In this document: positions 1-23,643 of the stretch, piece by piece
Layout: every line of letters starts with the position of its first letter
How positions within the stretch are numbered: the first letter of the stretch is position 1
Source of the DNA: Scylla paramamosain
Lineage: Eukaryota; Arthropoda; Malacostraca; Decapoda; Portunidae
Direction of reading: 5' to 3'
DNA: 64,000 nt
Assembly: GCF_035594125.1 (NCBI RefSeq)
Contig: NC_087168.1
Span: forward strand, 17,351,650 to 17,415,649
Notes under the pieces: model-generated
What the model saw: only the letters and a program-made list of their open reading frames with translations
Told to the model about the DNA's origin: nothing
The model's database searches: none
Made by a program: the position numbers and the translations under genes

Positions 1-224
1 AGGTCATTCCCCCAGGGGAAGTTACTCAATTGAAAGCTAGAGGAAGTAGGATAAATACATTTTTAGCAATAGATCCAAACATAAGCAGTTAGCAATAACC
101 TACCAATATGTAGTTTAGTGAAAAGTTACTGACCTGCATGCATACGTCTCAAACTGTTACAGCAAGCCTTTCATTTCTTAATCATAAATCTGTTTAAATT
201 TGGTTCCTTTTTCATGTATGTTAT

Positions 225-410
225 TTAGAAATTCATTCTAATCTCATCATTCTTGTACAACAAATAATTTCCAGTATCCTTTTTACTATACTGCTTGGAA
301 ATTTTGTCAAAAGTTTCTTCCCAAATCTCTCTATATATATCTCTCTCCATAGAAGTCTCCTTCATCCTTCCTAAATGCTTAGATTCTAAGCCCTCATAGA
401 TTCTGTACAC
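225..410 (-). CDS. possible terminal coding exon, unrecognised
   Basis: On the minus strand an open frame of 61 codons plus a stop follows a plausible splice acceptor (…tagtagtcag, just above position 410). The peptide is rich in charged and aromatic residues (for example WEETFDKISKQYSKKD) and lacks the low-complexity look of chance frames nearby. I do not recognise a family. No further exons were found between 411 and about 4600, although a GC-rich block at 4.4-4.75 kb could be the promoter of a minus-strand gene reaching this exon. It could equally be a chance ORF in AT-rich DNA. Confidence 0.25.
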   Translation of the reverse strand: MYRIYEGLESKHLGRMKETSMERDIYREIWEETFDKISKQYSKKDTGNYLLYKNDEIRMNF

Positions 411-1494
411 CTGACTACTAAAGAAGAGGCCAAAAGTCTGGGTAGTATGATGCCAGGGGAAAAACTGTTGCAGTCACTCCTGAGGCATCCCTCACACAGA
501 CTGCACCAGCCCAGTGCTTAAGGCAATGTGAAGTGAATAGCTGGTCTTCCAGTCCCTGAGATATTGCGAGTTATATAAAAGTAATAATATAATACCAACT
601 CTATGTGTTTTGTGAGACAGGCAGACATGTTTGTTATTGTTGTTTATTGGTTGTTATAATGTAAAGATGAAATACACCCAAGGCCTATTTTAGAAAAACT
701 TGGTCAATATAATGTGTTATATTGGTGAATGATTCATTAACTCACAAAACATATAGTACTGTATGGCAGCCATGAAATTAAATTACTTAGCATCTCTTTG
801 ATGATATTTTCACAATGCATGTTTATTGAGCATGTTTCAACACTTCATTATCTCTATTGTCCTAGTCTATCTAGACAGAATGCAAATATGATATTACAAG
901 ATAATTTCTATCACTGGCAATAAAAGAGCGATGGGAAACCTGTTGTATACAGCACGTCTAGCAACTGTCCAGGCTACAGGCCATTCATTGCAGCAAGAAT
1001 GAAGCCTTCAGACCACTGATCAAAATCTGTTAAGACCACTGCCAGTCTTGTGTGTTGTTTTCTTAAGCACTTTTGCAACCATAAATCATTATGTGTACTT
1101 TTGCCAAAAATTGCAGCAGGTCATCAGAAATTGTTTATTCTGAGTCTTGCAAGTGACTGAACAAGATACCTCATTTTGTGACAACAAGCCAACAGAGTAA
1201 TAATAAGTCTGTGAAAGATAATCACTCATCAACATAAGTAGCTAGAATGTTAGTGATAGTAAAGACTGAGGAGATAGCAGCAGAGAGTGAAGAAGCTGTG
1301 TGTTGTCCAAAGGTAAAATAGTTAGGCATATGGAAGCATCAGCTGGGCATATTGACAGGAAGAAGGCCTGGCAATGAAAGACAAAAATGGTGTTAATATG
1401 CTGATGATTGGGAAATAAGTAAATGAAGTTGTGGGTCCAATGATTTAAATGAATTCATCATGATTTCAAAGATGGTAAGGTAACAGTTGTATTA
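411..1494. other. spacer, nothing recognised
   Basis: AT-rich unique-looking sequence. I see no coding exon with matching splice sites, no RNA gene and no long simple repeat. Confidence 0.5.
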
Positions 1495-1725
1495 GTGTAT
1501 ACTCCACAACCTGGCTTAAATTGTTCAGGTTCAGACACAGCACTATACTGTATCCACCCAACCATAAAGTGTCTTGTTTCCTGTTACTCAGGTGGCTCGC
1601 AGAAAGAAGTCTTGGCTCGGCTGGCCTCAGAGCCGAACATGGTGGCTCTACACTCTACCACTTTACCAGTTTTTATTAATATGTGGCAGTCTCTCTACAC
1701 ATTGTTTTTTTTATGGCACTCATGG
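1495..1725 (+). repeat. dispersed repeat, copy 1 (with hairpin)
   Basis: This segment aligns by eye with 2729-2955. Shared blocks include the 'tatccaccc' region, 'cttggct', 'ggctggcctc' and 'tttttattaatat' followed by 'tggcagtct'. Around 1617-1640 it contains a short hairpin with arms tcggct and agccga. The two copies are in the same orientation about 1.2 kb apart. Family and length of the complete element are unknown. Confidence 0.7.
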
Positions 1726-1934
1726 GCACCCTCTGTACACCAACAACAATCTTTCAATCAACTAGAACATATGGTGGCAGCAGTGGGATGGGGAGACAGC
1801 CTGGCATCCTGGTGCTCTGTGTCTGCTTCTCTTTCCTGCTACTTGTGTCCTTCTCCAGCCTACATCCTGCTGCACACTCGCCAGCTACTTCGGCTTTCAT
1901 CCTGTGCCTTGAGCTTCTGGCTACATACTACAAG

Positions 1935-2290
1935 TTGATTGCTTTGCTGCTGTTCCTGTGCAACTTTTGAACTTCACAGCCACCAGTCTTTGCATCCACA
2001 TCTTTTACGATATGTTCTGCTGCTTTTTAGTTCTCTGGTCAAGCTTTTTCTCCACTTGCCTCCCCTTATCAGCTTGTACTTCTGTTCTGCTACCCGCTGA
2101 CTGCTTTGCTGTTGTTCCCATCTGCTTCTTAAGCAACTTTTGGACTTAGCAGCTGCCAGTCTTCACATCCATGCCTCCTATGGTGCTTTCTACTGCTTTT
2201 TGGGTCCTCTTAGTCAACCTTAGTCTCCTGTCTGCCTGCCCTTGTCAGCCTGTGCTCCATCAACTTATGCTGCTTTGGCTGTTCCTGTTA
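1935..2290 (+). repeat. two diverged tandem units of about 175 bp
   Basis: Units of roughly 1935-2100 and 2101-2290 share an ordered series of blocks: 'gctttgctg' then 'gttcc', 'gcaacttttg', 'cagtctt' then 'catcca', 'ctgctttt', 'agtc' or 'ggtcaa', and 'cttgtcagc' or 'cttatcagc'. Several overlapping ORFs here are cysteine- and leucine-rich and do not agree between units, so I read it as non-coding repeat. Part of 29480-29530 resembles it (gcttg-acttctgtt-ctgct, then gctgactgc). Confidence 0.55.
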
Positions 2291-2728
2291 TTTTTTGTAT
2301 GCCCTGCAAGCTCATATTGCTGCCATCTTCCCAGCTGTCTATGGCTTTGGGCTACAATTTGGTGTATTATAGTAGTGTCCTGCCAATGCAGTGTTAATTT
2401 TTCCAATTTATATGGCATAGCAATGCCATATCCTCTTGTTTGAGGCACCCAGTGATGTTGTAGTGTTTTCCTTGCCTGTGATTTGGTGTTCTGACGTCAC
2501 AGCTAGTGTGAGCCTTGTGATTAGCTACTGCTTACGTCACATATTTTTATGCCTCTGTTGTTGGCTTTGGCACAGTATTCTTTCACACGTTTTTGCTAGC
2601 ATCTCCTGCTCAGTTTCTAAGAGGCTGAATACTCAGGTATGATGTCATTGTTTGTGTTATTATCTCATGTCTTACACAGATAAGTACATGCATGTCATCC
2701 ATACATCCCCTGCATCACTTTTTTAGGC

Positions 2729-2955
2729 ATGAGACCTTGCCTAATTGGTGTGGCCAAGCAACTGTATGGGTTTAGAAACAGCCCCATGCTGTGTCCACCC
2801 TACCATGAGGTGTCTCACGCCACCTGGGTACCTTGCAGAAAAAAATCTTGGCCTGGCTGGCCTCGAAGCCAGGCATGGCAGTTCTGCACTTGGCCAGAGT
2901 ACCAATTTTTATTAATATATGGCAGTCTGCGACATCACATTCTTTTCAGCCAGTA
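2729..2955 (+). repeat. dispersed repeat, copy 2 (with hairpin)
   Basis: Second copy of the element at 1495-1725. Its hairpin lies near 2848-2876 with arms cctggct and agccagg. The arms differ from copy 1 at two paired positions that change together. The 3' part again carries 'tttttattaatat' and 'tggcagtct'. Confidence 0.7.
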
Positions 2956-3571
2956 ATTAATGACATATTTCTGGCCAATGCCAAGACAGCACAATATCTT
3001 GTAGAAAGGAAAGAACCACTTCAATCTCAACACAGCTGTAGTAGCCCACATGGACTCTGTGGGATGCAACCAACTCTAGTTAAATTGTTACTGTGTGCAG
3101 GGATGTACAGCCCCATACTAAAGTTAGGGTAGTGTCCTTACAGGATGGTACAGCACTGTAAATCCTCTGGCTAAGTTATATCATTATTTTTTTTTAGAAC
3201 ATTTTCCAAAGTGATTGATCTTCCCCTTGGATTTTTTTTCTAGTTCACTTGTTTGTCTTCTCTTTATGTATGTGCAGCAAGCCAGAGAAACTGGTGGAGA
3301 AGTGGAGATTTTTGCGTGGAGAAATGGGAAGTGAAATATGGGTTTCCTAAAACAGAAAATTCCTCAAATATGGGATTTTTATTTTAATTCATGGAAATTT
3401 CTTTAGATTTTTTTTTAAAGCTCATATTTCACTTATTTTTTCATCCCCAAAAAACCTTAATTACAGACAGGCCCCCAAACTTGTTTGAGGTGCTGGTGGG
3501 TGGGGGTTCATTAAAAGATAGGAGACAGACTTATCAAGAATTACAAAAAAATAAATATATAAATAAACAAA

Positions 3572-3602
<31 letters not shown>

Positions 3603-3930
3603 GCAATAATAATAATAATTGAATATCAAGTAAATCAGTGCAAAGTCTTAATAAACATTAGAAAAGCAAAGTTAGCATCCAATTTATATATTAAATATAC
3701 CATGCAAGACTGACAAGCATTTATAAACTATACAGAAGCTAACATTTAACTTGACATTACTGATAACCACCTAACCAGGCACGCTGCATTTCCCCATCAC
3801 ACCCTTTGCATGATAACACAAGAACTGCACCCTGCATCCATGATCCCATGTGTTACCATAGCAATCAAGCTTGTCTCACACCAAACTGTACACTCTAGAC
3901 ATAACTTTACCTGGTGGTCTGCCTGGCTAA
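2956..3930. other. spacer with an (AAAT)n array
   Basis: No gene recognised. An (AAAT)n microsatellite occupies about 3550-3601. The remainder is AT-rich with no clear structure. Confidence 0.6.
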
Positions 3931-4120
3931 TAATGAAATAACAAACATTTCCACATGAGGGCTAGGGTAGGTCAGGTTTAAACTTATTCAGTTCATTAAT
4001 TTCAAAGCAGATCTCTTCATTGCGTAGATCACAACTTGAAAAAACATCATATTTTGCAGAGAAATAAACAATCAGTGTTTGGAAATTAGGAGGATAAAGT
4101 TATTTCTGGTCCCCACCACC
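3931..4120 (+). repeat. ~190 bp dispersed repeat, copy 1
   Basis: Aligns with 5645-5850 in the same orientation, and with 20050-20220 in reverse. Shared blocks are 'gaaataac', 'catgagggct' or 'cctgagggct', 'ttcattaattt', 'gtagatcaca', then 'tgaaaaa' and 'catattttgc', and finally 'gagaa' with 'acagtcagtgt'-like sequence. No coding capacity is seen. It may be a short interspersed element or MITE; termini are not resolved. Confidence 0.75.
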
Positions 4121-4389
4121 GCTTCAAGCTACTCATTCAAAAAAGCCAGTTGCCAGACCCACTTCATGTAACATTTCCCTCACCGATACAAATTTCACGA
4201 CAGGCCGGTTTTCCAAAAAGTTACTGGCTGCCTGTCCTGTTCACCTCAACAGAGATGCCGTGAACACAGCCCCTTGTCAGCCTAAGCGGTGAGCCAACCC
4301 AATGAAGTCGGTAACTTTCGGCTTGTTAATCATGTTACCAGGAAACATTTGGACATTATTCCGTATTAGAAAAAAATATACGAATACAT

Positions 4390-4760
4390 GTGAGCCCGCA
4401 GTGCATGGCCATCCCCACCTCAGCCCGCGCAGTCCCAAGTAGTGCCTGAGAGTTGCAGCAGCAAGAAGCATTTTGTCAAGTGGTGATTTGGAAAAATATT
4501 TGAGCCGCGGCCTTCCCTCCTCCCAGCAGTGAGCCGCGGCGCAGGAAGCAACATGCCAAGCCAGGCACGCCGCGCCCCTCGGGTATGTGTGGCAGGGCAT
4601 GCACCACTCACCTGGATTACTGGAGGGAAAATAATGATCATAGAGTAGAGGTGCAGCTGCCAGTCCCTCCCGCTGCTGCTGCTGCAAACACCGCCACAGC
4701 CTGTCTCACCACTTCGGCGCCGCCACCACTTCGGTCCCCGCCTATGCTTTATAAAGAAAT
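4390..4760. promoter_or_regulatory. GC-rich block, possible promoter
   Basis: This stretch is much richer in G+C and CpG than its surroundings. On the minus strand a good splice donor (ccag followed by gtgagtgg, near 4605-4615) would end a non-coding first exon, which suggests the promoter of a minus-strand gene whose remaining exons I cannot identify. Two overlapping minus-strand ORFs here look like products of GC content. No promoter motif was assigned. Confidence 0.3.
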
Positions 4761-4823
4761 AAATTGCTACTATTTATCCTTTTTACAGGTCGTAGAGGGG
4801 ACTAGGTCAAGGAGGAAAAGTAC

Positions 4824-4957
4824 TACTGCTGCTGCTGCTGCTACTACTACTACTACTACTACTACTATTACTGCTACTACTACTACTACTACTACTACTA
4901 CTGCTACGGCTGCTGCTGCTGCTACTGCTTCTATTACTACTACTACTACTAGTTACG
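4824..4957 (+). repeat. mixed (CTG)/(CTA) triplet repeat
   Basis: Interrupted trinucleotide array of CTG, CTA and TTA units. It yields poly-Ala/Thr and poly-Ser ORFs on either strand. These are low-complexity frames without splice context, so I do not call a gene. Confidence 0.9.
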
Positions 4958-5644
4958 ATGATGAAGGATGAGAAGAAGAATCGCATGTTTTGATTATAAG
5001 AAGACTCAGCGCATCGAGTCATCACGAGTAGGTAATGAATGATAATGATAGTGAGAAATAATATAAATGTAGATTCCCACAGCGATTTAATTCACCCATT
5101 TTTATACTCAAAATACAGGAGTCACTGTACATACTTTTGTCATCATTTTTATTCATTTTTCGCATTGGTTAATGGATGTGAAAATGATAGGGGAAAATTA
5201 TATCAAATTAGACGCCTTCATTGATTTTAGATTTAATTTATTTATATTTAATTGGAATAATAGATATATTATACCTACTTTTTTAGCTCGATCATCTACT
5301 TTTCTTATGAATTTACAAATAGAGAGAAATGTCGCTAAAAAAAACTTGTCCGAGATGTGCTGCGCCGAACTGGAGATCGTTGCTGGTAAACAAACTAACG
5401 TGTAAACTTACCTTGAAGAACTAAAATAGAATAATAAGTGATAAGTGTTTTGCAAATTAACTGATGGAAAAGAGATAAGCTGTAAAGTACAAGGTGAAGC
5501 ATGAACTCACATTAGATCTCTTACGGAAATCAGTTTTGCCTGCATACGCAGCAATTGTATCTTCCTAAATTAGCAGATGTATTATTGAGTTGTCATTTGC
5601 CACTAGTTAATATAAGGAAGGTCCGTTGAGTAATAATCTGTGGG

Positions 5645-5850
5645 AAAATATTGAAATAACATTAGTGTTTTCACCTGAGGGCTGGGCAGAGTTAGATTAG
5701 ATTAAGTTTAGATTCATCCAGTTCATTAATTTATGGGCTGATCCCATCATTATGTAGATCACATATTGAAAAAGCGTCATATTTTGCCGAGAAGTAGACA
5801 GTCAGTGTCTGAAAATTAGCAGGCTAAGGTTGTTTCCATAACCCCCACCT
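5645..5850 (+). repeat. ~200 bp dispersed repeat, copy 2
   Basis: Second copy of the 3931-4120 repeat. It adds a 5' block 'aatattgaaataacattag' that is also present in the reversed copy at 20.2 kb. It ends about 110 bp upstream of the UTP23 start codon, so it lies in or next to that gene's promoter. Confidence 0.75.
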
Positions 5851-5957
5851 GTTCAGTAATTTCTAATTAAATATTAACCTTGCAACTCTTATTATTGTAA
5901 TTTTCAGTATAATAATTTATTTTCTTAACTCACAGTTAAGCACACCAACCACCAACC

Positions 5958-8295
<2,338 letters not shown>

Positions 8296-8298
8296 CTC

Positions 8299-8304
8299 AA
8301 TAAA
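8299..8304 (+). terminator. poly(A) signal of UTP23
   Basis: A canonical AATAAA begins four bases after the UTP23 stop codon (8293-8295), implying a very short 3' UTR. A more distal site could also be used. Confidence 0.7.
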
Positions 8305-9668
8305 GTGTATATATTTTCATTGTGGTTTCATTGCATACACAAAATCTGGATAAAGAGAAGATTTATCAAACAAAATTTTCCTGCCAATGCTGACACAGGT
8401 CACAGACCAGCATGGAAGGTAAATAACAGCTGCTTTTGCTTCCTGTGTGTTCATTTGTTTGTATGCCTGTCTGCTTTGTATGACATGCAGTACATGTTAT
8501 TTGGAATAGTATATTTTGTATTTCACACACTGTTTGAAGTGAACATGACAAGTATTCATAATATTTGTTGTACTTGACCTTTGTAACTCATAACAAATTA
8601 CATTTTTCACATCAAATAAAACTGACAGCTCTAAAGTAAATAACATATGGTAAGCAACACTGGTTATACAGCACTTGTGACAGGAAATCAATAAAACATA
8701 ACTCTTGTACAATCCCATTATCTTGGTATCAGAGATTCTCTAACCACATGAATCCTGTCATAAAGGAAAGCAGTATGAGCTAAAATTTTATCACTAAATT
8801 GTCAGATATGACATAACATACCATGACAAATATACTTCTTTGATAGAGCCTCAAGAGGAAGTAATTCCATGCAATGCATTTGAGCCTCGAATGCAATCTT
8901 GTATAGTGTGGTATTGGTTAAGCAAAGAACTTCCACAATGAAAAAGAACCAACAAGCAGCATCAGTTTTCTCTAGTGCATATGAGAATGCCACTTTTCAC
9001 TGAATGCACAAAGGCACTTCAATACAATGTTTATGATCATCAGTATATACTGGCCTTTATAATAAACCACCAAATATTGACACAATATGGCCTCATGCAT
9101 GTCTGCAGAACACTGCAGTGTGTTGGAGGAACTACAGCATATTTACACCTATTATCACAGAGAAAGTGGTTGAATCCAAGTAACGATGCACTATAGATCA
9201 CACATGACTGTAACCGACTCCTTGGGAACAGGGTCTGCTGAGTCAGTCACATTTTGCTTGTTTGAATTAACTTACACAAGTGTAAAGAAGAAAATACTTT
9301 CAACAACAATTATTAATCTCAAAAAACTGACAAAATACATTCACATAATTGATCATTATGTACTTGGACATCTAAATGCACATTTCATGCATATCACATT
9401 TACTGTCAGAAGTACCTTGTATGAAGTCACAGGATGAAGCCCTCAGTTGATTTTCAAACAAATCTTCATCATATTATATATATGTATATTTCTATATGTC
9501 AAAAATTTAATACTTAACATTATAAATTATCCAATTCACAATTTACAACACAGTTGTAACAATATTGAAAAAAAGAAAGAAAACATGTATAAAAATAGCT
9601 TTGATACCACAAGAAAAATTTGTTGCCTTGCCTTACAGGATTGCTAAACATACACACACACACACACA
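8305..9668. other. convergent spacer, nothing recognised
   Basis: Between the 3' ends of UTP23 (+) and the RRM/F-box gene (-). AT-rich, with a small CA tract at about 9652-9668. It probably includes the 3' UTR of the minus-strand gene. No other exon or RNA gene seen. Confidence 0.5.
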
Positions 9669-18886
<9,218 letters not shown>

Positions 18887-19194
18887 GTTTCCTTGTATGT
18901 AATCAACACTGCAATGGAAAAAAACATTCAGTGTAGGTTACTTACCAACACAATAACACAATAATGGTCATATTCAATAAATTTTGCATGCAAGTCATGT
19001 AGGGTTGCCCTATTATATTAACACAAACACCTCCAGTGGCCAAATAATAACTGGTGATAGTGGTTCCCATACATGCTATATTGTTGTTACACAGATTTAT
19101 GAACAAGTATGACACTGTACTGTCATTTCCCCTTTGGGCATTTAAGAAACAGTGAGAAATTTATCTCAAAGTGAGAAAAATCTTTAAGAAAGGC

Positions 19195-19280
19195 CTTTAC
19201 CAGGCTGGGGATTGAACCCCAGACCAGGACAAGAGGACAGCATCACAGCACCTTAGATGTTGGGATCATAGTGACAGCCA
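19195..19280 (-). repeat. tRNA-like (SINE-like) fragment
   Basis: On the minus strand 'GGTTCAATCCC' fits a pol III B box inside a short self-complementary stem (ctggggttcaatccccag), preceded by 'aaggtgctgtgatgctgtcc'. A clear A box and a tRNA fold are missing, so this is a tRNA-derived element or remnant and not a functional tRNA. Confidence 0.4.
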
Positions 19281-19840
19281 GATCACAAGATCATTTTGGG
19301 GCCTTTCACTTCCTACTATATTAGCTATTTATAATTGTACTGTCTTGAAGCTTACTATTATGACTAATAATTCCATTGTCCTATTGTGATTGCTAACACC
19401 AAGAACATGATCTACATCTCCCCTGCTATACCCCTTAAATACATCAGGAGGGAAAATCACACAGCCATCACTTGGTGGCCTGTTAATTATGAGTGCATTA
19501 AGTCACTAAATATAACCCAACCTAATATGATATAATGAATTTGTGACCATCAGTTCAGAACGGTTGTACTGACAGTGAAATAATTAGTTTTCATCTCTAA
19601 CGTTCCTTTCTGCAAATCAGCTTCAACTTTATTTGGACCTTGGCTCATTGTCCAGAATTAGCATGACCATTTATTTACTGTCTCATTTGGCCCTTATTAG
19701 CTGTGTAACCTGGACCAAGAAAACAGGCAATGGCAATAACTGGTTGATATACATATGTTACAGTAAAAGACAATCCAAGACATTAAAACAAGTGATGAGG
19801 GGCAGATTACATGTTAACCCCACAGAGAGTAGAACACAGA

Positions 19841-19866
19841 CAAGCTGCAAGAAGCCAGCAGGCTTA
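19841..19866 (-). repeat. short LINE-tail fragment
   Basis: Read on the minus strand, 'cctgctggcttcttgcagct' matches the 3' tail shared with 22078-22112, 39101-39250, 55513-55580 and 58879-59073. Confidence 0.5.
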
Positions 19867-20049
19867 ACCATAGCAGTGCATCAATACAGCATACAAGCCA
19901 AAGTCCATTCATCACCCTGCCCATAAGTTTTGTCTTCTGCCATTGCTCCTCCATTAATTTTGCACTAATAACTTCCTGAATCTACTGACATCTACCCATT
20001 ATCACATTCGAGAACTTGAGCATTAAGGAAATAACCTTAAACTACCAAT

Positions 20050-20220
20050 TTACAGATAGTGACTGTTCATTTCTCGGCATAATGTGACGCTTTTTTCAGA
20101 TCACGACCCACAAAATGAAGGAACCTGCAGTGAAATTATCGAAACTGAGTGAATTTAAAACTGACCTAACTTAATCTATAACTCTCTTATTACAACGCTA
20201 ATGTTATTTCAATATTATCC
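20050..20220 (-). repeat. ~180 bp dispersed repeat, copy 3
   Basis: Reverse-oriented copy of the repeat at 3931-4120 and 5645-5850. On the plus strand it reads 'gtgactgttcatttctcgg', then 'tgacgcttttttcagatcac', ending at 'aatgttatttcaatatt'. It lies in the probable 5' UTR intron of the RRM/F-box gene. Confidence 0.7.
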
Positions 20221-20762
20221 GATAACTCTTCCATCATATTTCAAGGCGGAAATAATCAAGCTTAAACCATTTACTTATTGACCTATATTGATTACTTTAA
20301 ACACCTACACCTCCCCGGCCAGTGCCTACAAAATATGGCAGATCATGAAGGGAAAAAATACGGAAACAAGAAAATCACTAATATTTCACCCACCGTTATG
20401 CCTTTTTGTGAGCCTTTCATAAACACCACAGTACTCCTATAACAATTCCATCACAAGAATTTCACCCATACACCCAATAGGCCTAGCTGCTGGTAGGCCT
20501 CTCAATGCTCCCATCAGCAAGGAGCCCCGAATGGGAACAGAGAACAAAAAGAAGGTAAAGCTAAAACTGACATGCAATAAAACACCACGAGATAAAATCT
20601 ATACGAATAAAAAGCAATACTCCCCATAACACACACGTGGCTTACAGAAACAAAACATTGAAAATCAGGGAAACAGGAAACAGTACGGGGAATAAACAAA
20701 CGAAAGCTCTGTTTCTTTACCGTCATACTGTCTTCTACCTTCATTATCTTACTTATACTCAC

Positions 20763-20880
20763 ACTAGAATACTTTGAGCGTCAGGCAGGACCCCAGGACA
20801 CCGTAGGATCTATATGAAAGCTGAGGAGACACTGAGGCAATAACCGTCTTCCCGCCTTGGTGTTCCTTGACTGAGTGATT
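20763..20880 (-). promoter_or_regulatory. probable 5' UTR exon and promoter of RRM/F-box gene
   Basis: A strong minus-strand donor (tctagt followed by gtgagtataag) ends at 20763. The first coding exon has an acceptor (ttgcag) just upstream of its ATG at 18886. In the joining frame a TGA precedes the ATG in the candidate exon, which supports a non-coding first exon and the ATG at 18886 as start. The upstream limit is a guess. Confidence 0.5.
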
Positions 20881-21087
20881 GTTGTTGTGGGCTGTTCCAC
20901 CCCTCTCTCTCTCTCTCTCTCCTGAGTTGACTACTAGTGGATATTAGTCATTTTACAGTTCTAATTTTGTCATCCCCAGTTTAACTTTACTCTAATTGGC
21001 ATATGTGTTTTGTAGTGTTAAGGGATTGTGTATATTGTGAATAGTTAGATGTTTTTGTTACATTGCTTCAGGGAACATGAAATAACA

Positions 21088-21134
<47 letters not shown>

Positions 21135-21239
21135 CAGTACAACTGACTTCCTATATAGTATTGAGAGGTTAGAAACAAGCAATTTGTGTTTTATGTGTAT
21201 TGGTTTAATTTATGCAGGATAGCAGGAAATTTATTTGTG

Positions 21240-21278
<39 letters not shown>

Positions 21279-22077
21279 CCACAATTTGTCTCCTATTTTT
21301 GTCCCGCGATCCTGTATCTTCATATTTAAACTATACGCATGACGTTGTGGTTACACGATTACATTCCTGTGCAAAACACATGTAAATATATTTGTAAATA
21401 GATCAGCTGTCCAGTTTAGGATAGTGTCGAATGAGTTAATATTGAGAATTTTCTTTCATTCTATCTGGGTGACTTCTAAAAGACCCTGTGATCGAAGCAA
21501 GTAACAGAGTTTTCAAGTATTTTCTTACTCAATTAATCATATGTGTATGTTGACAATTGAGATTATTATTATTCACAAGTTATCTTAATGAAGCTTTGTT
21601 CTCCCGTAAGGCTTATTTTTCAGACCACGGAGATAATTTAGGCCTGGTTGTTTTTCTACCGAGAAAGCAGAATCTGTTAACCTCGATTGATAGAATTGTG
21701 AAAATGCCCAGGGAAACACAAGTAACTACTACAGAGATGAGGTACACGGTGAAAGATGTGGCAGTATGGAATGCCTCGTATGGATAATGGACCTGTGGCT
21801 GCCGGGTGGTGGCCAGGTCACCGTCAGGTCATATGAGGTGGAGCCTGCCTCTGAGTGAGGTGAGGGTGCAGGTGGAGGGAGGCGGGTCAGGTGTGGTCAA
21901 GCCAAGGGAAGTTTGGGTGCGCCATAATCCTACCTCAGCTGCCTACCGTGACATCTTCCTCTCAAGTCACAGCTGCACACATTTTTTTCTACTCATATTA
22001 TTCGTGGGTGGTTTAACTGTTCAGGTAAACTTCACACGTAAATTGTTTTAAAAAGGGTAAGGTAGGTATTTTCATCA

Positions 22078-22112
22078 GGGAAACTGCAAGAAGCCAATAG
22101 GCCTATACGTAT
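22078..22112 (-). repeat. LINE-tail fragment
   Basis: On the minus strand it reads 'tataggcctattggcttctt' followed by gcagtttccc, matching the dispersed LINE 3' tail seen at 39.2, 55.5 and 58.9 kb. Confidence 0.5.
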
Positions 22113-23463
22113 CATACGTACCGCAACGGCATTTTACATTTGTGCTTGTAAACACTGTGGTTGAATTGTGCAGAATATGGGTGGAATAAGTGAAATAAGT
22201 GGAATAGAGCCGATTGAGAGGAAATGATGTGGCGTGTCACTGTCTTGGTGGCAGGTCAAGTGGTGGCCTGCTTGGGTAGGCGTGCCAGCGGTGGGGGTCA
22301 GGGATTGGCAGGCCTTCAAGACGCTGGGTGACAGCTGATGTATGGTCGTGGGCCACGTGCACTCGCAATGGAAGGATGTGTGTTTACATTGTACATGGGG
22401 CTCCAAGTTCCCTTTAAAACGGGAGATCTGAGGGAGATGGGAGAATCGTAACAAGCGTGGATGGCGCTGCGGCATGGCTGTGTGGGAGTTTCCAAAGTAA
22501 ACAGTACTATCCCTAAGGGACTTCCACAGCCTGTCCTCCCAAGGTTGATTCACGGGTCAAGTAGTGGGGTTACCTCCTTGTCACCGTGTTAACGATGACA
22601 TTTATACCACTTTTTTTTTCATTTCTTTTTGAGATGCAGTTTTACGAATATGGAAGAAATTGATTATCAAACTGGGGGGGATTGGCTCCTTCCATGGAGA
22701 CTCAAAGAAAATAATGGAATGGGGAGAATCATCTGTCCGAAATTCAGAGGGCCATGTAAGATAATTTTGGACCCATTGTTATGATTTGAGTAATTTTGGA
22801 GCGCGGCAGTATTTGAGCTGCAATGATGGCCTGTGTTATGATGCTTATGCTGAGAGACTTCCTTCGAGCTGCCGTACTGAGAGTAAAAAAAAAAAAATAC
22901 AAATATGCATGTCCATCTATCATACCTCTGCGTAAGGTTGTCTAATCTCTCCAAGGTCTGTTTGGCTCTGCATTAACAATTTACCGAATCTTTTCAAGTC
23001 ATCTGTCGCTTGTATTTATTTTGAAACCTAATTTTTTCATATATCTTCTTTTTTCTTTTTGAAATATAACTGCATTCAGCTAGAATTTAGCCATAAGGAT
23101 CTTACCTATATTCTCCTTCCGAATATATTCCTTATGCAACTTAAATAACACTTATCAGATCACTTTTCGTCTGTCAAAGGAATGCAAAAAAATAATAATA
23201 ATAATAAAAAATAAAAAAAACTCGTGCATTTCGTATTATGATTTACTTTGTCCTGTTATCATTTTTTTTTATTTTACTATTAATTAATCTATTTTCTATT
23301 TTTATTTATTTAATTTTTTTTTTGCTGTAATCGTTCTTTGCTAAAATCCAGAGCCATGTAAAGAGTAAATAAATGAATGGATGACTGAATGAATGAAGTA
23401 ACTAAGAAAAGAAGTAATAAATAGATAAATAATTAAATAAACAGGTAAATAAATACTATGCTT

Positions 23464-23643
<180 letters not shown>

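Noticed and set aside
1495..2448. Several 60-147 codon Cys/Leu-rich ORFs
   Set aside because: They lie in diverged repeat units whose reading frames do not correspond between copies.
4277..4971. Overlapping ORFs on both strands around the GC-rich block and CTG/CTA repeat
   Set aside because: No domain; frames on opposite strands are equally open; poly-Ala/Thr/Ser parts come from the triplet repeat.
20514..20762. In-frame ATGs (MSISKIMKVEDSMT) as start of the RRM/F-box protein
   Set aside because: Splicing from the end of that frame into the exon at 18909 gives a stop codon at once; the ATG at 18886 in the next exon fits and the upstream part works as 5' UTR.
22134..22553. 139-codon minus-strand ORF
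   Set aside because: GC-rich patch without splice partners or a recognisable domain; no upstream or downstream exon could be linked.
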